DNA from: Cryobacterium arcticum
GTDB taxonomy: Bacteria; Actinomycetota; Actinomycetes; Actinomycetales; Microbacteriaceae
Assembly (NCBI RefSeq): GCF_001679725.1
Contig: NZ_CP016282.1
Coordinates: 1,550,001 to 1,614,000 of the forward strand
Length of the DNA stretch: 64,000 nt
Direction: 5' to 3'
Shown here: one piece after another, positions 1 through 9,254 of the stretch
How the letters are laid out: every line of letters starts with the position of its first letter
How positions within the stretch are numbered: the first letter of the stretch is position 1
The notes under the pieces: generated by a model
The model's input: the letters and a program-made list of their open reading frames with translations, nothing else
What the model was told of the DNA's origin: nothing
Databases searched by the model: none
Made by a program: the position numbers and the translations under genes

Positions 1-2
1 AC

Positions 3-617
3 GTGCTCACGCAGCGCAACGGCCTGACCACGACGCTGCGCGAGCACATCGTGAACCACGACGTGGTCAAGGACCGCGAACTGGAGCGGCTGCTGCGCGA
101 GATCAACAAGGAACTCGCCGTGTGGATGCAGACCGCCGGCCCGCGGTCAACGGTGACCGCCGAACTCATGCCGGGCACCCTCGAACTCGAGCACCTGCGC
201 GAACGCTTCTACGACCCCGGCGCGCACAAGGCGCCCCCGCCCCTCGAGGACGTGTCGGCGTTCGCTCCCGAACCGCCGAGCCTCGACGCCATGCGCACCC
301 AGGGCGGCCCGCTGCTCGAGGAGCTGCGCGACGCCATGGTGACCGCGTTCACCGACCGAGGTGCCGCATCCGTGGGCGACGCCTTCAACAGCCTGGAGCC
401 GGCCATGCGCCGGCCGGTCGAGATCCTGGGGCTGATGCAGATCGCCACCCAGGTAGACGCCGTGCGGCACACCGATGCCGCGGATGCGCTGACCGAGGAC
501 TTCGAAACCGTGCGTCCCGACGGCACCCGGCGCACCTTCCGGGTTCCCCGGATCACGCTCACCGATGACGCCACCGCGGCCCTGGCCGCCCTGAACTATG
601 GACCTGATCATGACTGA
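3..617 (+). CDS. jetA: Wadjet component JetA (DUF3375), C-terminal part, cut by window start
   Basis: Only the last 204 residues are visible; the frame is open to the window edge, so the true start lies upstream. I call it from its position directly before a DUF4194 protein and a MukB-like SMC ATPase, and from the DUF3375-type C-terminus (LRERFYDP near residue 65, then a compact winged-helix-like end). In Wadjet systems JetA is the kleisin-like (MukF-like) subunit that closes the SMC ring on plasmid DNA. DUF3375 proteins are usually near 480 residues, so more than half is missing here only because of the window edge. Its stop overlaps the start of the next gene, so the two are translationally coupled. 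Confidence 0.8.
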   Translation: MLTQRNGLTTTLREHIVNHDVVKDRELERLLREINKELAVWMQTAGPRSTVTAELMPGTLELEHLRERFYDPGAHKAPPPLEDVSAFAPEPPSLDAMRTQGGPLLEELRDAMVTAFTDRGAASVGDAFNSLEPAMRRPVEILGLMQIATQVDAVRHTDAADALTEDFETVRPDGTRRTFRVPRITLTDDATAALAALNYGPDHD

Positions 618-1461
618 CGACGTGACCGACGTGACCGAGCCGACCGAGCAGGACGACACGGCCGAGCCGACGGGGGACCGCACTGCGGAATCCCCGGCCG
701 ACGAGGACGGCTCCGAGAGCTTCTCGCTCTTCGAGGGCGACGAGGGCGGCCTCACGGTGGAGCAGCGCCGCACCCTCGTGCTGCTGCTCAAGCACCGCTA
801 CATCTCCGCCGCGCTGCAGCCTGCCGAATGGCGCACCCTGCTCGCCTCCCAGTCCCTGCTCAAGTCGCGGCTGAACGACCTGTTCCTCGACCTGCACGTG
901 GACCTGCACTACGAGGTGGCCTTCAAACGCCAGGCCGTGGGGGAGGGCGGCGACAGGTTCCCGACCCTGCTGCACGACGTGGCGTACACCCGCGAGGAGA
1001 CCATCCTGCTGGTGCTGCTGCGCCAGCGCTTCCGCAGTGAACGCGCCAGCGGCGTCGACATCGTCATCGTCGACCGGGAGAACCTGGTCGACAACGTGGC
1101 GCACTTCCGGCCCGAGCACGCCACGGACCGGTTCGGCGACGCCCGCCGGGCCGCCGCCGCCGTTGACAGCCTGGCCAAGGCCCGGGTGCTGCTGAAGACC
1201 AGCGACCCCGACCGCTTCCGCATCTCGGCCGTGATCGAGGTGCTGCTGCCCATCGAACGGCTCGGCGAACTGTGGGAATGGTTGGTCGAACAGAACGGCA
1301 GGGAACTGCCCGCCGCCGGCACGGCCCACGCTGACGAGCTCGAAACGGACACCATCGAGGCCTTCGAGCCCGCCGCATCCGCTTCCTCCGCTGCCTCCGG
1401 CGAATCTGCCGAACCCACCGAATCCGCCGCTGCCGACCCCGACCTGGAGGCCGTCTCATGA
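598..1461 (+). CDS. jetB: Wadjet component JetB (DUF4194, MukE-like)
   Basis: 287 residues. The first 45 residues are acidic and Thr/Glu-rich, probably disordered. A folded winged-helix region follows (about residues 55-240), with the DUF4194-like stretch around [10 protein letters not shown] near residue 140, and an Ala/Ser/Glu tail. It would be the MukE-like partner that binds the JetA kleisin. The start at 598 overlaps jetA by 20 bases; the internal ATG at 610 overlaps by 8 and is equally possible, since neither has a clear ribosome binding site. The end shares an ATGA with the SMC gene. Domain order and synteny make the assignment firm. Confidence 0.85.
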   Translation: MDLIMTDDVTDVTEPTEQDDTAEPTGDRTAESPADEDGSESFSLFEGDEGGLTVEQRRTLVLLLKHRYISAALQPAEWRTLLASQSLLKSRLNDLFLDLHVDLHYEVAFKRQAVGEGGDRFPTLLHDVAYTREETILLVLLRQRFRSERASGVDIVIVDRENLVDNVAHFRPEHATDRFGDARRAAAAVDSLAKARVLLKTSDPDRFRISAVIEVLLPIERLGELWEWLVEQNGRELPAAGTAHADELETDTIEAFEPAASASSAASGESAEPTESAAADPDLEAVS

Positions 1462-4400
1462 CCGATTCCCCGCTCTTCCACATGGACGGAGCCACCGAGG
1501 GAACCACCCAGTGGCGCGCCGAGTCCTTCCAGATGGTCAACTGGGGTGGCTTCCAGGGCCACCACACCGTCGACTTCGCCGCATCGGCCACCCTGGTCTC
1601 CGGCGCGTCCGGAACCGGAAAGTCCAGCCTGCTCGACGCCTACCTGGCCTTGATGATGCCCTCGGACACCCCCTTCAACGGCGCCTCCAACGACGCCGGT
1701 TCCGGCCGGGCCCGCAGCGTCGACCAGCGCAACCTGATGACGTACCTGCGCGGCAAGACCGACTCCACGCGAGAGGCCGACACCGGCCAAATGCACGACC
1801 AGGTTCTCCGCGGCGCCGACGAAGCCACCTGGGGCGCCGTGGCGATGACCTTCATCGACGACAACAAGCGCCGCTTCACCGTGCTGCGGGCCTACTTCGT
1901 GCCGCGCGGCGCCACGAAGTTCGCCGACGTCACCATGAAGATGGCCACCCGCGACGGCCGGCTCGACCTGCGCGACCTCGCCGACGTGACCGAGGCCCGC
2001 TTCGACAAGCGTGCCCTGAAGAACCGGTTCAGCGACCTCGACGTGTTCGACACCTACGCCGCGTTCTCCCAGACCCTGTACACGCGGCTCGGCATCGGCG
2101 CCAACGGCGAAGGCGGCAAGGCCCTGCGCCTGCTCGCCCGCATCCAGGCCGGCCAGCAGGTGAAGACCGTCGACGGTCTCTACAAGTCCATGGTGCTCGA
2201 AGAGCCCGCCACCTACGCCGCGGCCGACAAGGCCGTCGACCACTTCGAAGACCTGGAGCGTTCCTACGGCGCCATGGTCACCGAGGCGCAGAAGGCCAAG
2301 GTGCTCGAGCGCCTGCCCGAGCTGCACCGGGACTACGAGTCCGCCACCGAGAAGGCCGACCTGATCGACCGGTTCGGGGTGCACCGCGAGGGCGACACCC
2401 CGTTCGTGCTCTGGCAGCTGCTCACCGAGCACGGCCTGCTCGACGCCGCCGCCGACACCAACCGCGCCCGCCGGCGCGAGAACCAGGCCGCCTTCAGCGC
2501 CGCCCGGGATGCCGAAACCGAGCTGAAGGGCCGGGTCGCCGACCTGCAGCACCAGCAGCGCGACAACGGCGGCGACGTCCTCGCCGGCCTGCAGAACGAA
2601 CTCGACGTGCTCACCGCCCGCCGCGACGACGTCGCCGCCGAACGCGCCCGGTTCGGCGACCGGATCAGCCTGGTCGACGCGACCATCGATTCGGCCGACG
2701 ACTTCGCCGCCGCCCAGCTGCGCGCCGAGGAGTTCGTGGCCGGCTTCGCCGCGACCGAGCAGGAGCTCGACCTCGAACGGGTGGGCCTGCAGCGCACCGC
2801 GTACCCGATCGAAGAGAAGATCCGCACCCTCAAGCAGGAGCACGGCTTCCTCACCGGCCGCGCCAGTCTGGTGCCGCAGCACCTGCACAACGCCCGCCTG
2901 ATGATCGCCGAGGCCGCGGGCATCCCCGCCGACGAGCTGCCGTTCGTGGCCGAGCTCATCGACATCGCGCCCGGGGAAGACGCCTGGCGCCAGGCCGCCG
3001 AGGTCACCCTCTCATCGGTCGTGCGGGTGCTGCTCGTCGACGAGACCCGACTGCGCGCGCTCGGTGAGGCCATCGACCCGCTGCACATCCCGGTGCGCAT
3101 CCACTTCGAGGGTGTCGCCCTGCACCCGCACCAGGAGGTGCGACCCGACCCGCGGTACGTCTCCGGCAAGCTCGTCTTCAAGGACTCGCCGTTCAGCCGC
3201 TGGGTGCAGGACCGCGTGCAGGCTCCCGCCATCGACGCGCTCTGCGTGGCCGGACCGGCCGAGCTGGCCGGGGACGGTTCCCGGGTCACTCAGAGCGGGC
3301 AGATCCGCAACGGCAAGCGCGGCGCGCACGGCTGGAACAAGGACCAGCGTTCCATCATCGGCTTCTCCAGCGGGGTGCGCCTGGCCGAGATCACCGACGA
3401 ACTGGCCGCGCTCAAGGCGCGTGCCGACGACCTGGCCCAGCAGGCCTCCACCATGGCGGGCCGCATCATGACGCTCCGCCGGTTGAAGGATGCCCATCAG
3501 CACCTGATCGACACCGTCTGGGCGACCATCGACGTGGCCGGGGCCCAGGCCCGGATCGGCGCCAAGGAAGCCGAGCGGGAACGCCTGCTCGCCGGCAGCG
3601 ATGTCTTGCGCGGGTTGCAGGACGAGGAGGCGCGCCTGTCGAGCGAGCTGGAGGACACCCAGAAGCGCAAGCACGAGACCGAGCGGGCGGCCGCCGAACT
3701 CGGCGACGAGCACGCCGCGATCGTGGACCGCCAGGACATCGTCAACGTGCGGCTCGAGCGCATCCAGGCCGACGAGACCGTCACCCTGACCGACGAGCAC
3801 TCCGCCCACCTGGACGCGCAGTTCGCGGCAGTGGGCGACAGCGCCGACCTCGCCAGCTTCGCCGGCGGGGTGAAGCGGCTGCGCGAGCGTCTCACCGAGC
3901 AGTCGAGCCAGGACCGCGAGACCGCCCGCAACGCCAGGGACACCCTGATCGGGATCTTCGAGACCTTCCAGAGCCGGTGGCCCGACCCGAACATCGGCGT
4001 GGGGATGGAGTCGTACTCCAGCTACAACGACATTCTCGACGCCGTGTACACGCTGGGCCTCTACGAGCGCCGGCAGGAGTGGAAGCGTCGCCTCTCCGCG
4101 TGGAGCGGCCAGGACCTGGTGCCGCTCGTCGGCGCGTTCACCACATCGATCGAGGAGATCGAGGACCGCCTGCGGCCCATCAACGAGATCCTCAGGACCC
4201 TGCCGTTCGGCGCCGGTCGGGACCGTCTGCAGATTTCCCTGCGCCGTCTGCACCGCGACGACGCCACGGCGTTCCGTAAGGAACTCAAGCTGCTCTCGTC
4301 CGGGTCGACCGAGGAATTCACCGACGAACAGACCGAGAGCCGGTTCACCCGGCTGCAGGCGTTCATGAACCTGATCCGCCGGCCAGACGACCTCGACGGC

Positions 4401-4925
4401 GCAGCTGCGGGGCGCGCGGGCGGCCGTTCGGCGATGAAGGGCGAGTCCGACCGCGACCTGCTGTTGGACGTGCGCCGGCACGTGGAGATCACCGCGGTGC
4501 GCACCACCCCGGACGGCGTCGAAGTGAGCACGTACTCCTCCCTCGGCGGCAAGAGCGGCGGCGAATCGCAGGAACTAGTGGCCTTCGTGGTCGGCGCCGC
4601 CCTGCGGTTCCAGCTCGGCGACGAGAGCCGCACCCGGCCGAGGTTCGCGCCCGTATTCCTCGACGAGGGGTTCGTGAAGTCCGACTCCGAGTTCGCCGGC
4701 CGGGCCGTCGCAGCGTGGAAGGGCCTCGGGTTCCAGCTGATCGTGGGGTCTCCGCTCGACAAGGTCACCGCGCTCGAGCCGTACATGGACCTGGTGCTCT
4801 CGATGACGAAGAACAGCGCCACCGGCTTCTCCTACATCACCCCGCTGATGACGCCCGAGTCGATGTCGCCCGAGCCGACCCAGGCCCCGGCCCAGTCGCG
4901 AGAGGCGGAACCGGCGCTCGGCTGA
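1458..4925 (+). CDS. jetC: Wadjet SMC-like ATPase JetC
   Basis: 1155 residues, the length of JetC/MukB-type ATPases. Walker A is [15 protein letters not shown] near residue 50. Long charged coiled-coil arms run through about 280-470 and 650-800, and a hinge-like globular part lies at about 500-620. The ABC signature [10 protein letters not shown] is near 1027 and Walker B PVFLDEGF near 1065. In Wadjet, two JetC heads with JetA and JetB extrude loops of circular plasmid DNA, which JetD then cuts. The start overlaps jetB by ATGA. The gene ends 45 bases before an unrelated hydrolase, so the expected jetD (TOPRIM nuclease, DUF3322/DUF2220) is not downstream. No frameshift or lost motif is visible. 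Confidence 0.9.
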   Translation: MTDSPLFHMDGATEGTTQWRAESFQMVNWGGFQGHHTVDFAASATLVSGASGTGKSSLLDAYLALMMPSDTPFNGASNDAGSGRARSVDQRNLMTYLRGKTDSTREADTGQMHDQVLRGADEATWGAVAMTFIDDNKRRFTVLRAYFVPRGATKFADVTMKMATRDGRLDLRDLADVTEARFDKRALKNRFSDLDVFDTYAAFSQTLYTRLGIGANGEGGKALRLLARIQAGQQVKTVDGLYKSMVLEEPATYAAADKAVDHFEDLERSYGAMVTEAQKAKVLERLPELHRDYESATEKADLIDRFGVHREGDTPFVLWQLLTEHGLLDAAADTNRARRRENQAAFSAARDAETELKGRVADLQHQQRDNGGDVLAGLQNELDVLTARRDDVAAERARFGDRISLVDATIDSADDFAAAQLRAEEFVAGFAATEQELDLERVGLQRTAYPIEEKIRTLKQEHGFLTGRASLVPQHLHNARLMIAEAAGIPADELPFVAELIDIAPGEDAWRQAAEVTLSSVVRVLLVDETRLRALGEAIDPLHIPVRIHFEGVALHPHQEVRPDPRYVSGKLVFKDSPFSRWVQDRVQAPAIDALCVAGPAELAGDGSRVTQSGQIRNGKRGAHGWNKDQRSIIGFSSGVRLAEITDELAALKARADDLAQQASTMAGRIMTLRRLKDAHQHLIDTVWATIDVAGAQARIGAKEAERERLLAGSDVLRGLQDEEARLSSELEDTQKRKHETERAAAELGDEHAAIVDRQDIVNVRLERIQADETVTLTDEHSAHLDAQFAAVGDSADLASFAGGVKRLRERLTEQSSQDRETARNARDTLIGIFETFQSRWPDPNIGVGMESYSSYNDILDAVYTLGLYERRQEWKRRLSAWSGQDLVPLVGAFTTSIEEIEDRLRPINEILRTLPFGAGRDRLQISLRRLHRDDATAFRKELKLLSSGSTEEFTDEQTESRFTRLQAFMNLIRRPDDLDGAAAGRAGGRSAMKGESDRDLLLDVRRHVEITAVRTTPDGVEVSTYSSLGGKSGGESQELVAFVVGAALRFQLGDESRTRPRFAPVFLDEGFVKSDSEFAGRAVAAWKGLGFQLIVGSPLDKVTALEPYMDLVLSMTKNSATGFSYITPLMTPESMSPEPTQAPAQSREAEPALG

Positions 4926-4970
4926 GGCGCCGCTCTGGCCGGGCGGGGCAATCCGGCTTACGCTGGCCCG

Positions 4971-5819
4971 ATGGTGTCCGTGCACGATCTGCGACTGCCC
5001 GATGGGCGGGTGCTCAGGGTGCACGACAGCGCCGAGAGCCCCGGCGGCGACGCGGCCCGGCCCCGGCTCACGGTGCTGTGGCACCACGGTTCGCCGCAGA
5101 CCGGAGCGCTGCTCGCTCCGCTGCTGACGGCTGCCGCCCAGCGGGACATCCGCCTGGTCTCGTACGGCCGGCCTAGCTACGGAGGGTCGATGCCCAGGCC
5201 CGGCCGCTCGGTTGCCTCCGCGGCGACGGATGTGGCGGCCATCGCCGACACCCTCGGCCTCGACCGGTTCGCGGTGATGGGCGCCTCGGGCGGCGGCCCG
5301 CACGCCCTGGCCTGCGCGGCACTGCTGCCCGACCGTGTGATCGGCGCCGCCTGCCTGGCCTCGCTCGCTCCCATCGACGCCGAGGACCTGGATTTCTTCG
5401 CCGGGATGGCGTCGGACGGCGCGCTGCGGTCGGCGCTGGCCGGCCGCGCCGCCCGTGAACACTACGAGGCCACAGCCGAGTTCGACCCGGCTAGCTTCGT
5501 GGAACGCGACTACGCCACGCTGGCCGGGGACTGGGCCTCATTGGGCGACGACGTGGGGGAGGCGTCGGCGGCAGGCCCGGACGGCCTCATCGACGACGAC
5601 CTGGCGTTCGTGACGCCCTGGGGCTTCGACCCGGCCGCTGTAATGGTGCCCGTGCTGATCGTGCAGGGGGGCCGGGACCGGGTGGTTCCGCCCGCTCACG
5701 GAGCGTGGCTGGCCCGCACCTGCACCCAGGCCGAATTCTGGGAGTACCCGGACGACGGCCACATCTCGATCCTCGACGAGTGCCCTGCCGTTCTGGACTG
5801 GCTGCTGGCTCACTCCTGA
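4971..5819 (+). CDS. Alpha/beta-hydrolase fold protein
   Basis: 282 residues. The oxyanion strand reads LWHHGSPQT (about 32-40). The nucleophile elbow is GASGGG with Ser near 105, a probable acid Asp lies in VQGGRDRVVPP near 228, and the His is in DDGHISI near 262, so the catalytic triad is complete. There is no signal peptide; it should be cytosolic. The substrate cannot be told from sequence. It stands alone on the + strand, 45 bases after jetC, and is not a known Wadjet gene. It may share read-through transcription with jetABC, but a functional link is unlikely. Confidence 0.85.
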   Translation: MVSVHDLRLPDGRVLRVHDSAESPGGDAARPRLTVLWHHGSPQTGALLAPLLTAAAQRDIRLVSYGRPSYGGSMPRPGRSVASAATDVAAIADTLGLDRFAVMGASGGGPHALACAALLPDRVIGAACLASLAPIDAEDLDFFAGMASDGALRSALAGRAAREHYEATAEFDPASFVERDYATLAGDWASLGDDVGEASAAGPDGLIDDDLAFVTPWGFDPAAVMVPVLIVQGGRDRVVPPAHGAWLARTCTQAEFWEYPDDGHISILDECPAVLDWLLAHS

Positions 5820-5846
5820 GCTCCTGGGTGCCAAGATGGGACCACT

Positions 5847-6221
5847 ATGGAGATGCGACTGGAATTGGTGCCGTTGCCGGCGAGTGACGTTGACCGCAGC
5901 CTGGCGTTCTACGTCGACCAGATGGGGTTTCACCTCGATCACGATGTGTCACCCGGCAACGGGATGCGCGTGGTGCAGCTGACACCACCCGGATCGGCCT
6001 GCTCCATCGTGATCGGGGTGGGCATCAGCGCTCCCGATGCCGCGCCGGTGCTGAACCTGCACCTCGTTGTGGACGATCTCGACGCCGTTCGCGCGACCCT
6101 GCTGCACAACGATGTGGACGTCTCGACGGTCAGTGACATGGGCGGCGTCCGCTACGCGTACTTCAGCGACCCGCACGGCAACAGCTGGGCACTGCAGCAG
6201 ATCTCAGCCACGACATTCTGA
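5847..6221 (+). CDS. VOC (glyoxalase/dioxygenase) superfamily protein
   Basis: 124 residues with a single beta-alpha-beta-beta-beta vicinal-oxygen-chelate module pair. It opens with LELVPLPASDVDRSLAFY and ends with FSDPHGNSWALQQ, the usual metal-site Glu position being replaced by Gln (WALQQ rather than W-E-L). That makes a canonical glyoxalase reaction doubtful; such proteins are often called bleomycin-resistance-like or simply VOC family. The gene lies 27 bases after the hydrolase and may be co-transcribed with it. Cytosolic, probably a homodimer. Substrate unknown. Confidence 0.8.
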   Translation: MEMRLELVPLPASDVDRSLAFYVDQMGFHLDHDVSPGNGMRVVQLTPPGSACSIVIGVGISAPDAAPVLNLHLVVDDLDAVRATLLHNDVDVSTVSDMGGVRYAYFSDPHGNSWALQQISATTF

Positions 6222-6255
6222 CCCACTGGGCACTGACCCACGGAGTAAAAAAAGT

Positions 6256-6284
6256 TTGACACGGTGTCTGCTTCGGCATACATT
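6256..6284 (+). promoter_or_regulatory. Sigma70-type promoter of the membrane protein/XRE/MDR operon
   Basis: TTGACA at 6256-6261 and TACATT at 6279-6284 with a 17-base spacer, an almost consensus housekeeping promoter and the clearest one in the window. The local DNA is unusually A+T-rich for this genome. It lies 41 bases before the GTG start at 6326 and points at that gene. Confidence 0.75.
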
Positions 6285-6299
6285 GTTGATGTCAATAAT
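6282..6299. promoter_or_regulatory. 18-base palindrome overlapping the -10 box (probable operator)
   Basis: ATTGTTGA and TCAATAAT flank a central TG, with seven of eight base pairs matching. The palindrome begins inside the -10 box and covers the likely transcription start, a classic repressor position. The obvious candidate protein is the XRE regulator encoded second in the operon (6748-7014), which would then be autoregulated. This is inference from position and symmetry. Confidence 0.55.
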
Positions 6300-6325
6300 T
6301 CTTTACTCTTAGACGGGCGGCCCAC

Positions 6326-6754
6326 GTGGCACACGAAGAGAAACGCGCCTGGATCATGGCTGGCGTCACGATCCTGGCGTACGGCATCTACCTGGGTCTG
6401 TTGCTCGGGGGCACCCGGACGGGACCCCTCACCGAGGTGCCGTACGCCGCACTCATGCTCTGGAGCATCGGTGGCGCCATTCTGGGCACCATCGTGCTCA
6501 ATATCGGCGCGGGCCTGATCTCGCCCCGCGAGGCGACCGTGACCGACCAGCGTGACACCGAGATCCACCGGACCGGTCAGTACATCGGGCAGTCCTTCGT
6601 GATCCTCGGCGCCGTGCTGGCCCTGCTGTTCGCCCTGGCCGAGCTCGATCCGTTCTGGATCGCCAACGTGATCTACCTGGGCTTCGTGCTCTCGGCGGTC
6701 CTGGCCTCCGTGGCCCGGATCGTCGCGTACCGTCGCGGGTTCCAGTCATGGTGA
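6326..6754 (+). CDS. Small integral membrane protein, first gene of XRE operon
   Basis: 142 residues with about four hydrophobic segments: roughly 11-30, 43-67, 89-108 and 112-130. The start is GTG at 6326. An in-frame ATG 10 codons later would also keep all segments. The protein type is common in front of short XRE regulators in Gram-positive bacteria, where the pair behaves as a unit, but no function is established. It ends in a 7-base overlap with the regulator gene (ATGGTGA), so the two are translationally coupled. I do not recognise a catalytic motif. Confidence 0.75.
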   Translation: MAHEEKRAWIMAGVTILAYGIYLGLLLGGTRTGPLTEVPYAALMLWSIGGAILGTIVLNIGAGLISPREATVTDQRDTEIHRTGQYIGQSFVILGAVLALLFALAELDPFWIANVIYLGFVLSAVLASVARIVAYRRGFQSW

Positions 6755-7014
6755 AGGCCACCAGTATCACCAACAGCATCCGCGGGCTGCGATTCGAACA
6801 CGGCGAGATGACCCAGGCCGACCTGGCCCGGCAGGTCGGCGTGACCCGGCAGACCATCATCGCCATCGAACAGGGCCGGTATTCGCCCTCGCTCGAGGTG
6901 GCGTTCCAGATCGCGCGGGTGTTCAATCGACCACTCGACGAGGTATTCCAGTACCCCGCCGGCCCCACGCCGCCCGCCAGCCCCGCACCGCCAACACCCG
7001 GAGGACGCTCATGA
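6748..7014 (+). CDS. Short XRE-family transcriptional regulator
   Basis: 88 residues, almost entirely one HTH_3 domain: TQADLARQVGVTRQTIIAIE at about 28-47 is the helix-turn-helix, followed by FNRPLDEVFQY. The length and sequence match the YozG/YvaO-type regulators of about 70 residues that have no sensor domain. The C-terminal 15 residues are Pro/Ala-rich. It overlaps both neighbours and is probably the repressor that binds the palindrome at 6282-6299. What it senses may come from the membrane partner. Confidence 0.85.
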   Translation: MVKATSITNSIRGLRFEHGEMTQADLARQVGVTRQTIIAIEQGRYSPSLEVAFQIARVFNRPLDEVFQYPAGPTPPASPAPPTPGGRS

Positions 7015-7979
7015 GAGCCATCGTGCAGGATCGTTACGGCTCGGCCGACGTGCTCCACCCCGCCCAGATCGACCGGCCCTCGCCCGGCGACGACGAGGTT
7101 CTCATCGCGGTGCGGGCCGCCAGTCTCAACATCGGCGACTGGCACATGATGACGGGGCTCCCCCTGCTGCTGCGCCTCGCCGCGGGGCGGCGCGGCCCGA
7201 AGAACCGGGTGCGGGGCATGGATGTCGCGGGTCGGGTCGAGGCCGTCGGCACCCAAGTCACCCGGTTCCAGCCCGGCGACGAGGTCTTCGGGGTCTGCGA
7301 CGGGTCACTGGCCGAGTACGCCGTGGCCCGGGCCGGCACCCTCGAGCCCAAGCCGGCCGGCCTGAGCTTCGAACAGGCGGCCGCGGTGCCCGTCTCGGCC
7401 GTCACGGCCCTGCAGGGACTGGCTTCGGTGCGCGCGGCCGGCGCGGGGGAGCGGGTTCTCGTGATCGGCGCATCCGGCGCGGTCGGCGGCTTCGCCGTGC
7501 AGCTGGCGCACGCCTTCGACGCCCACGTCACGGGAGTCTGCAGCCCGGGCAAGGCCGACTACGTGCGCTCGCTCGGGGCAGACGTGATCGTGGACTACAC
7601 GCGCGGGGACATCACCCGGTCGGGTGAGCGTTATGACCTCGTGCTCGACACTGCGGGCAACCGGTCGGTTTCGTCCCTGCGCCGGCTGCTCGCGCCACGT
7701 GGCACCCTGGTGATCGTGGGCGGCGAAGGCGGCGGCAGGCTCACCGGCGGGTTCGAACGGGCCCTCCGGGCGCTCATCCTCTCGCCCCTGGTGCCGCAGA
7801 AGCTCACCGGCCTCACGTCGGTCGTGCGGCATGGCGACCTGCACATCCTTGCGGGGCTACTCGAGAGCGGAGCGATCACCCCGGTGATCGACGGCGTCTA
7901 CCCCCTCGCCGAGGCCGCCACCGCGATGCGCCGGCTCACGGATGGCAGCCCCCGCGGCAAGCTCGTGGTCACGATCTAG
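7011..7979 (+). CDS. NAD(P)-dependent medium-chain (quinone oxidoreductase-like) dehydrogenase
   Basis: 322 residues. The GroES-like N-terminal domain (about 1-125) contains GMDVAGRVEAVG and FQPGDEVFGVCDGSLAEYA. The Rossmann domain has the nucleotide loop GASGAVGGFAVQLA near 152-165. The structural and catalytic zinc Cys sets of alcohol dehydrogenase are absent, so this is the zinc-free quinone oxidoreductase-like branch, which typically reduces quinones or enones with NADPH. It shares ATGA with the XRE gene and is the third gene of that operon. Its stop codon overlaps that of the convergent AlkD-like gene. Confidence 0.85.
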   Translation: MRAIVQDRYGSADVLHPAQIDRPSPGDDEVLIAVRAASLNIGDWHMMTGLPLLLRLAAGRRGPKNRVRGMDVAGRVEAVGTQVTRFQPGDEVFGVCDGSLAEYAVARAGTLEPKPAGLSFEQAAAVPVSAVTALQGLASVRAAGAGERVLVIGASGAVGGFAVQLAHAFDAHVTGVCSPGKADYVRSLGADVIVDYTRGDITRSGERYDLVLDTAGNRSVSSLRRLLAPRGTLVIVGGEGGGRLTGGFERALRALILSPLVPQKLTGLTSVVRHGDLHILAGLLESGAITPVIDGVYPLAEAATAMRRLTDGSPRGKLVVTI

Positions 7980-8461
7980 TCGGCGGCGGCGAGCAGCCCG
8001 GCGGCGCGGCGAAGGCTGTCGCTGGGGTCCGCGGCCCACCGGTCGAGCACCACCTGAGCGCGGCCCCTGGCCGCTCCGGTGAGGCCGGCGACGAGGGGGC
8101 GCACCACGTCGACCGCGAGAGGATCCACCAGGGCGGGCAGCCGGGCCTCGCGTAGGAACCCCTCGATGCGGGTGAGGTCGGAAGCACGCAGCATCCGCAC
8201 ATGGGTTTGCAGAAGCACGACGGCTGCGAGGCGTCTCTCGAACACGGGCAGGGCCCAGAGCTCGCTGCTCAGGGCCGTGATGTCGTCGTGGTCAAGGGCG
8301 GGGTAGCGCCGGCCGGCGTCGCGCACCGTGCCGCGGACCGCGCCGACGGATGCGCCGTAGAAGGCCAGGGTCCCGCCCAGGCGGGCCCGTTCGGCCTCCG
8401 CGCGTTCCCAGGAGCTCTCGCGTTGCAGGGTGGCGTCCACGAACTCGCCCGCTGCAGTCAT
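7976..8461 (-). CDS. Short AlkD-like DNA-alkylation repair protein, probably C-terminally truncated
   Basis: 161 residues from the ATG at 8461; an extension to 8530 is open but has no support. The sequence resembles the N-terminal and central HEAT-like repeats of DNA glycosylase AlkD: YGASVGAVRGTVRD near residue 30, then LWALPVFERRLAAVVLL and WAADPSDSLRRAAG. AlkD proteins are usually about 220-240 residues, so the last repeats are missing. The stop sits in a CTAG (7976-7979) that also holds the stop of the convergent oxidoreductase, so the truncation may come from a mutation or rearrangement at this junction. Activity is doubtful. The family call is moderate. Confidence 0.6.
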   Translation of the reverse strand: MTAAGEFVDATLQRESSWERAEAERARLGGTLAFYGASVGAVRGTVRDAGRRYPALDHDDITALSSELWALPVFERRLAAVVLLQTHVRMLRASDLTRIEGFLREARLPALVDPLAVDVVRPLVAGLTGAARGRAQVVLDRWAADPSDSLRRAAGLLAAAD

Positions 8462-8528
8462 GGTTCTATTCTCCCTGCCTGTTCTCCCTGACTGTCGCGC
8501 AGCGCGGTGATCTGGAAGGCTGGAGCGC

Positions 8529-9110
8529 ATGACCGAAGACGCTTACGCCGGAGACCTGCGCCGTTATCTCCAGGAGGCCAGGGAGGCCCTGGTCTTCAAG
8601 CTCGACGGGCTCAGCCCCTACGACATGCGCCGGCCCCTGGTGCCGACCGGCACCAACCTGCTGGGTCTGGTGAAGCACATGGCCGGCGTGGAGGCCGGAT
8701 ACCTCGGCGCGACCTTCGGCCGGCCGTTCCCCGAGCCGATGCCGTGGATGGACGACGGCGCCGAGGACAACGCCGACATGTGGGCCACCCTCGACGAAAC
8801 GCGGGACGGCCTGGTGGACCTGTACCGGCGGGTGTGGGCGCACTCCGACGCCACCATCGCCGACGTGCCGCTGCACGGAACCGGCCGGGTGGCGTGGTGG
8901 CCGGCCGAGCGCAACACGGTGACCCTTCACCGCATCCTGGTGCACCTGATCAGCGAGACTCACCGGCACGCCGGTCATGCCGACATCGTGCGCGAGCTGA
9001 TCGACGGGGCGGCCGGGCTGCGTGCCCTCAACGACAACCTGCCGTCGGGCGGCCCTGCGTGGTGGGCAGATTACCGGGCCGGTCTGGAGCAGACCGCCCG
9101 TCAGGCTTGA
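8529..9110 (+). CDS. DinB-fold (DUF664) protein
   Basis: 193 residues of a four-helix-bundle DinB/DUF664 protein. Candidate metal-binding His residues are KHMAGVEAGYLG near residue 49 and HLISETHRHAGH near 140-148, the normal His spacing. Family members are metal-dependent, and some actinobacterial ones are mycothiol-dependent enzymes; which reaction this one performs is not clear. It follows the divergent AlkD-like gene by 67 bases and has an A-rich GGAAGG-type leader. Cytosolic. Confidence 0.8.
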   Translation: MTEDAYAGDLRRYLQEAREALVFKLDGLSPYDMRRPLVPTGTNLLGLVKHMAGVEAGYLGATFGRPFPEPMPWMDDGAEDNADMWATLDETRDGLVDLYRRVWAHSDATIADVPLHGTGRVAWWPAERNTVTLHRILVHLISETHRHAGHADIVRELIDGAAGLRALNDNLPSGGPAWWADYRAGLEQTARQA

Positions 9111-9119
9111 CGCCCCGGC

Positions 9120-9148
9120 TGTGACCTGCGCCGCCCGCGGCCTAAAGT
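9120..9148 (+). promoter_or_regulatory. Possible promoter of the sugar ABC operon
   Basis: TGTGAC (9120-9125) and TAAAGT (9143-9148) are separated by 17 bases, 106 bases before the GTG start of the binding-protein gene. Both boxes are imperfect, so this is a weak prediction. Confidence 0.3.
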
Positions 9149-9254
9149 GGACTGCGCCCCGTAACGACGCCCCTCAACGCAAACACCCGGACTCTCCCCA
9201 GGGGAACACTCCGGTAGACCGCACCGCCAGCACACACCGAAGGACGAAAGCACC

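Noticed and set aside
909..2888. Long open frame of 659 codons on the minus strand
   Set aside because: It lies antisense to jetB and jetC, is rich in Gly/Val/Ala/His as a shadow of high-GC codons, and shows no domain.
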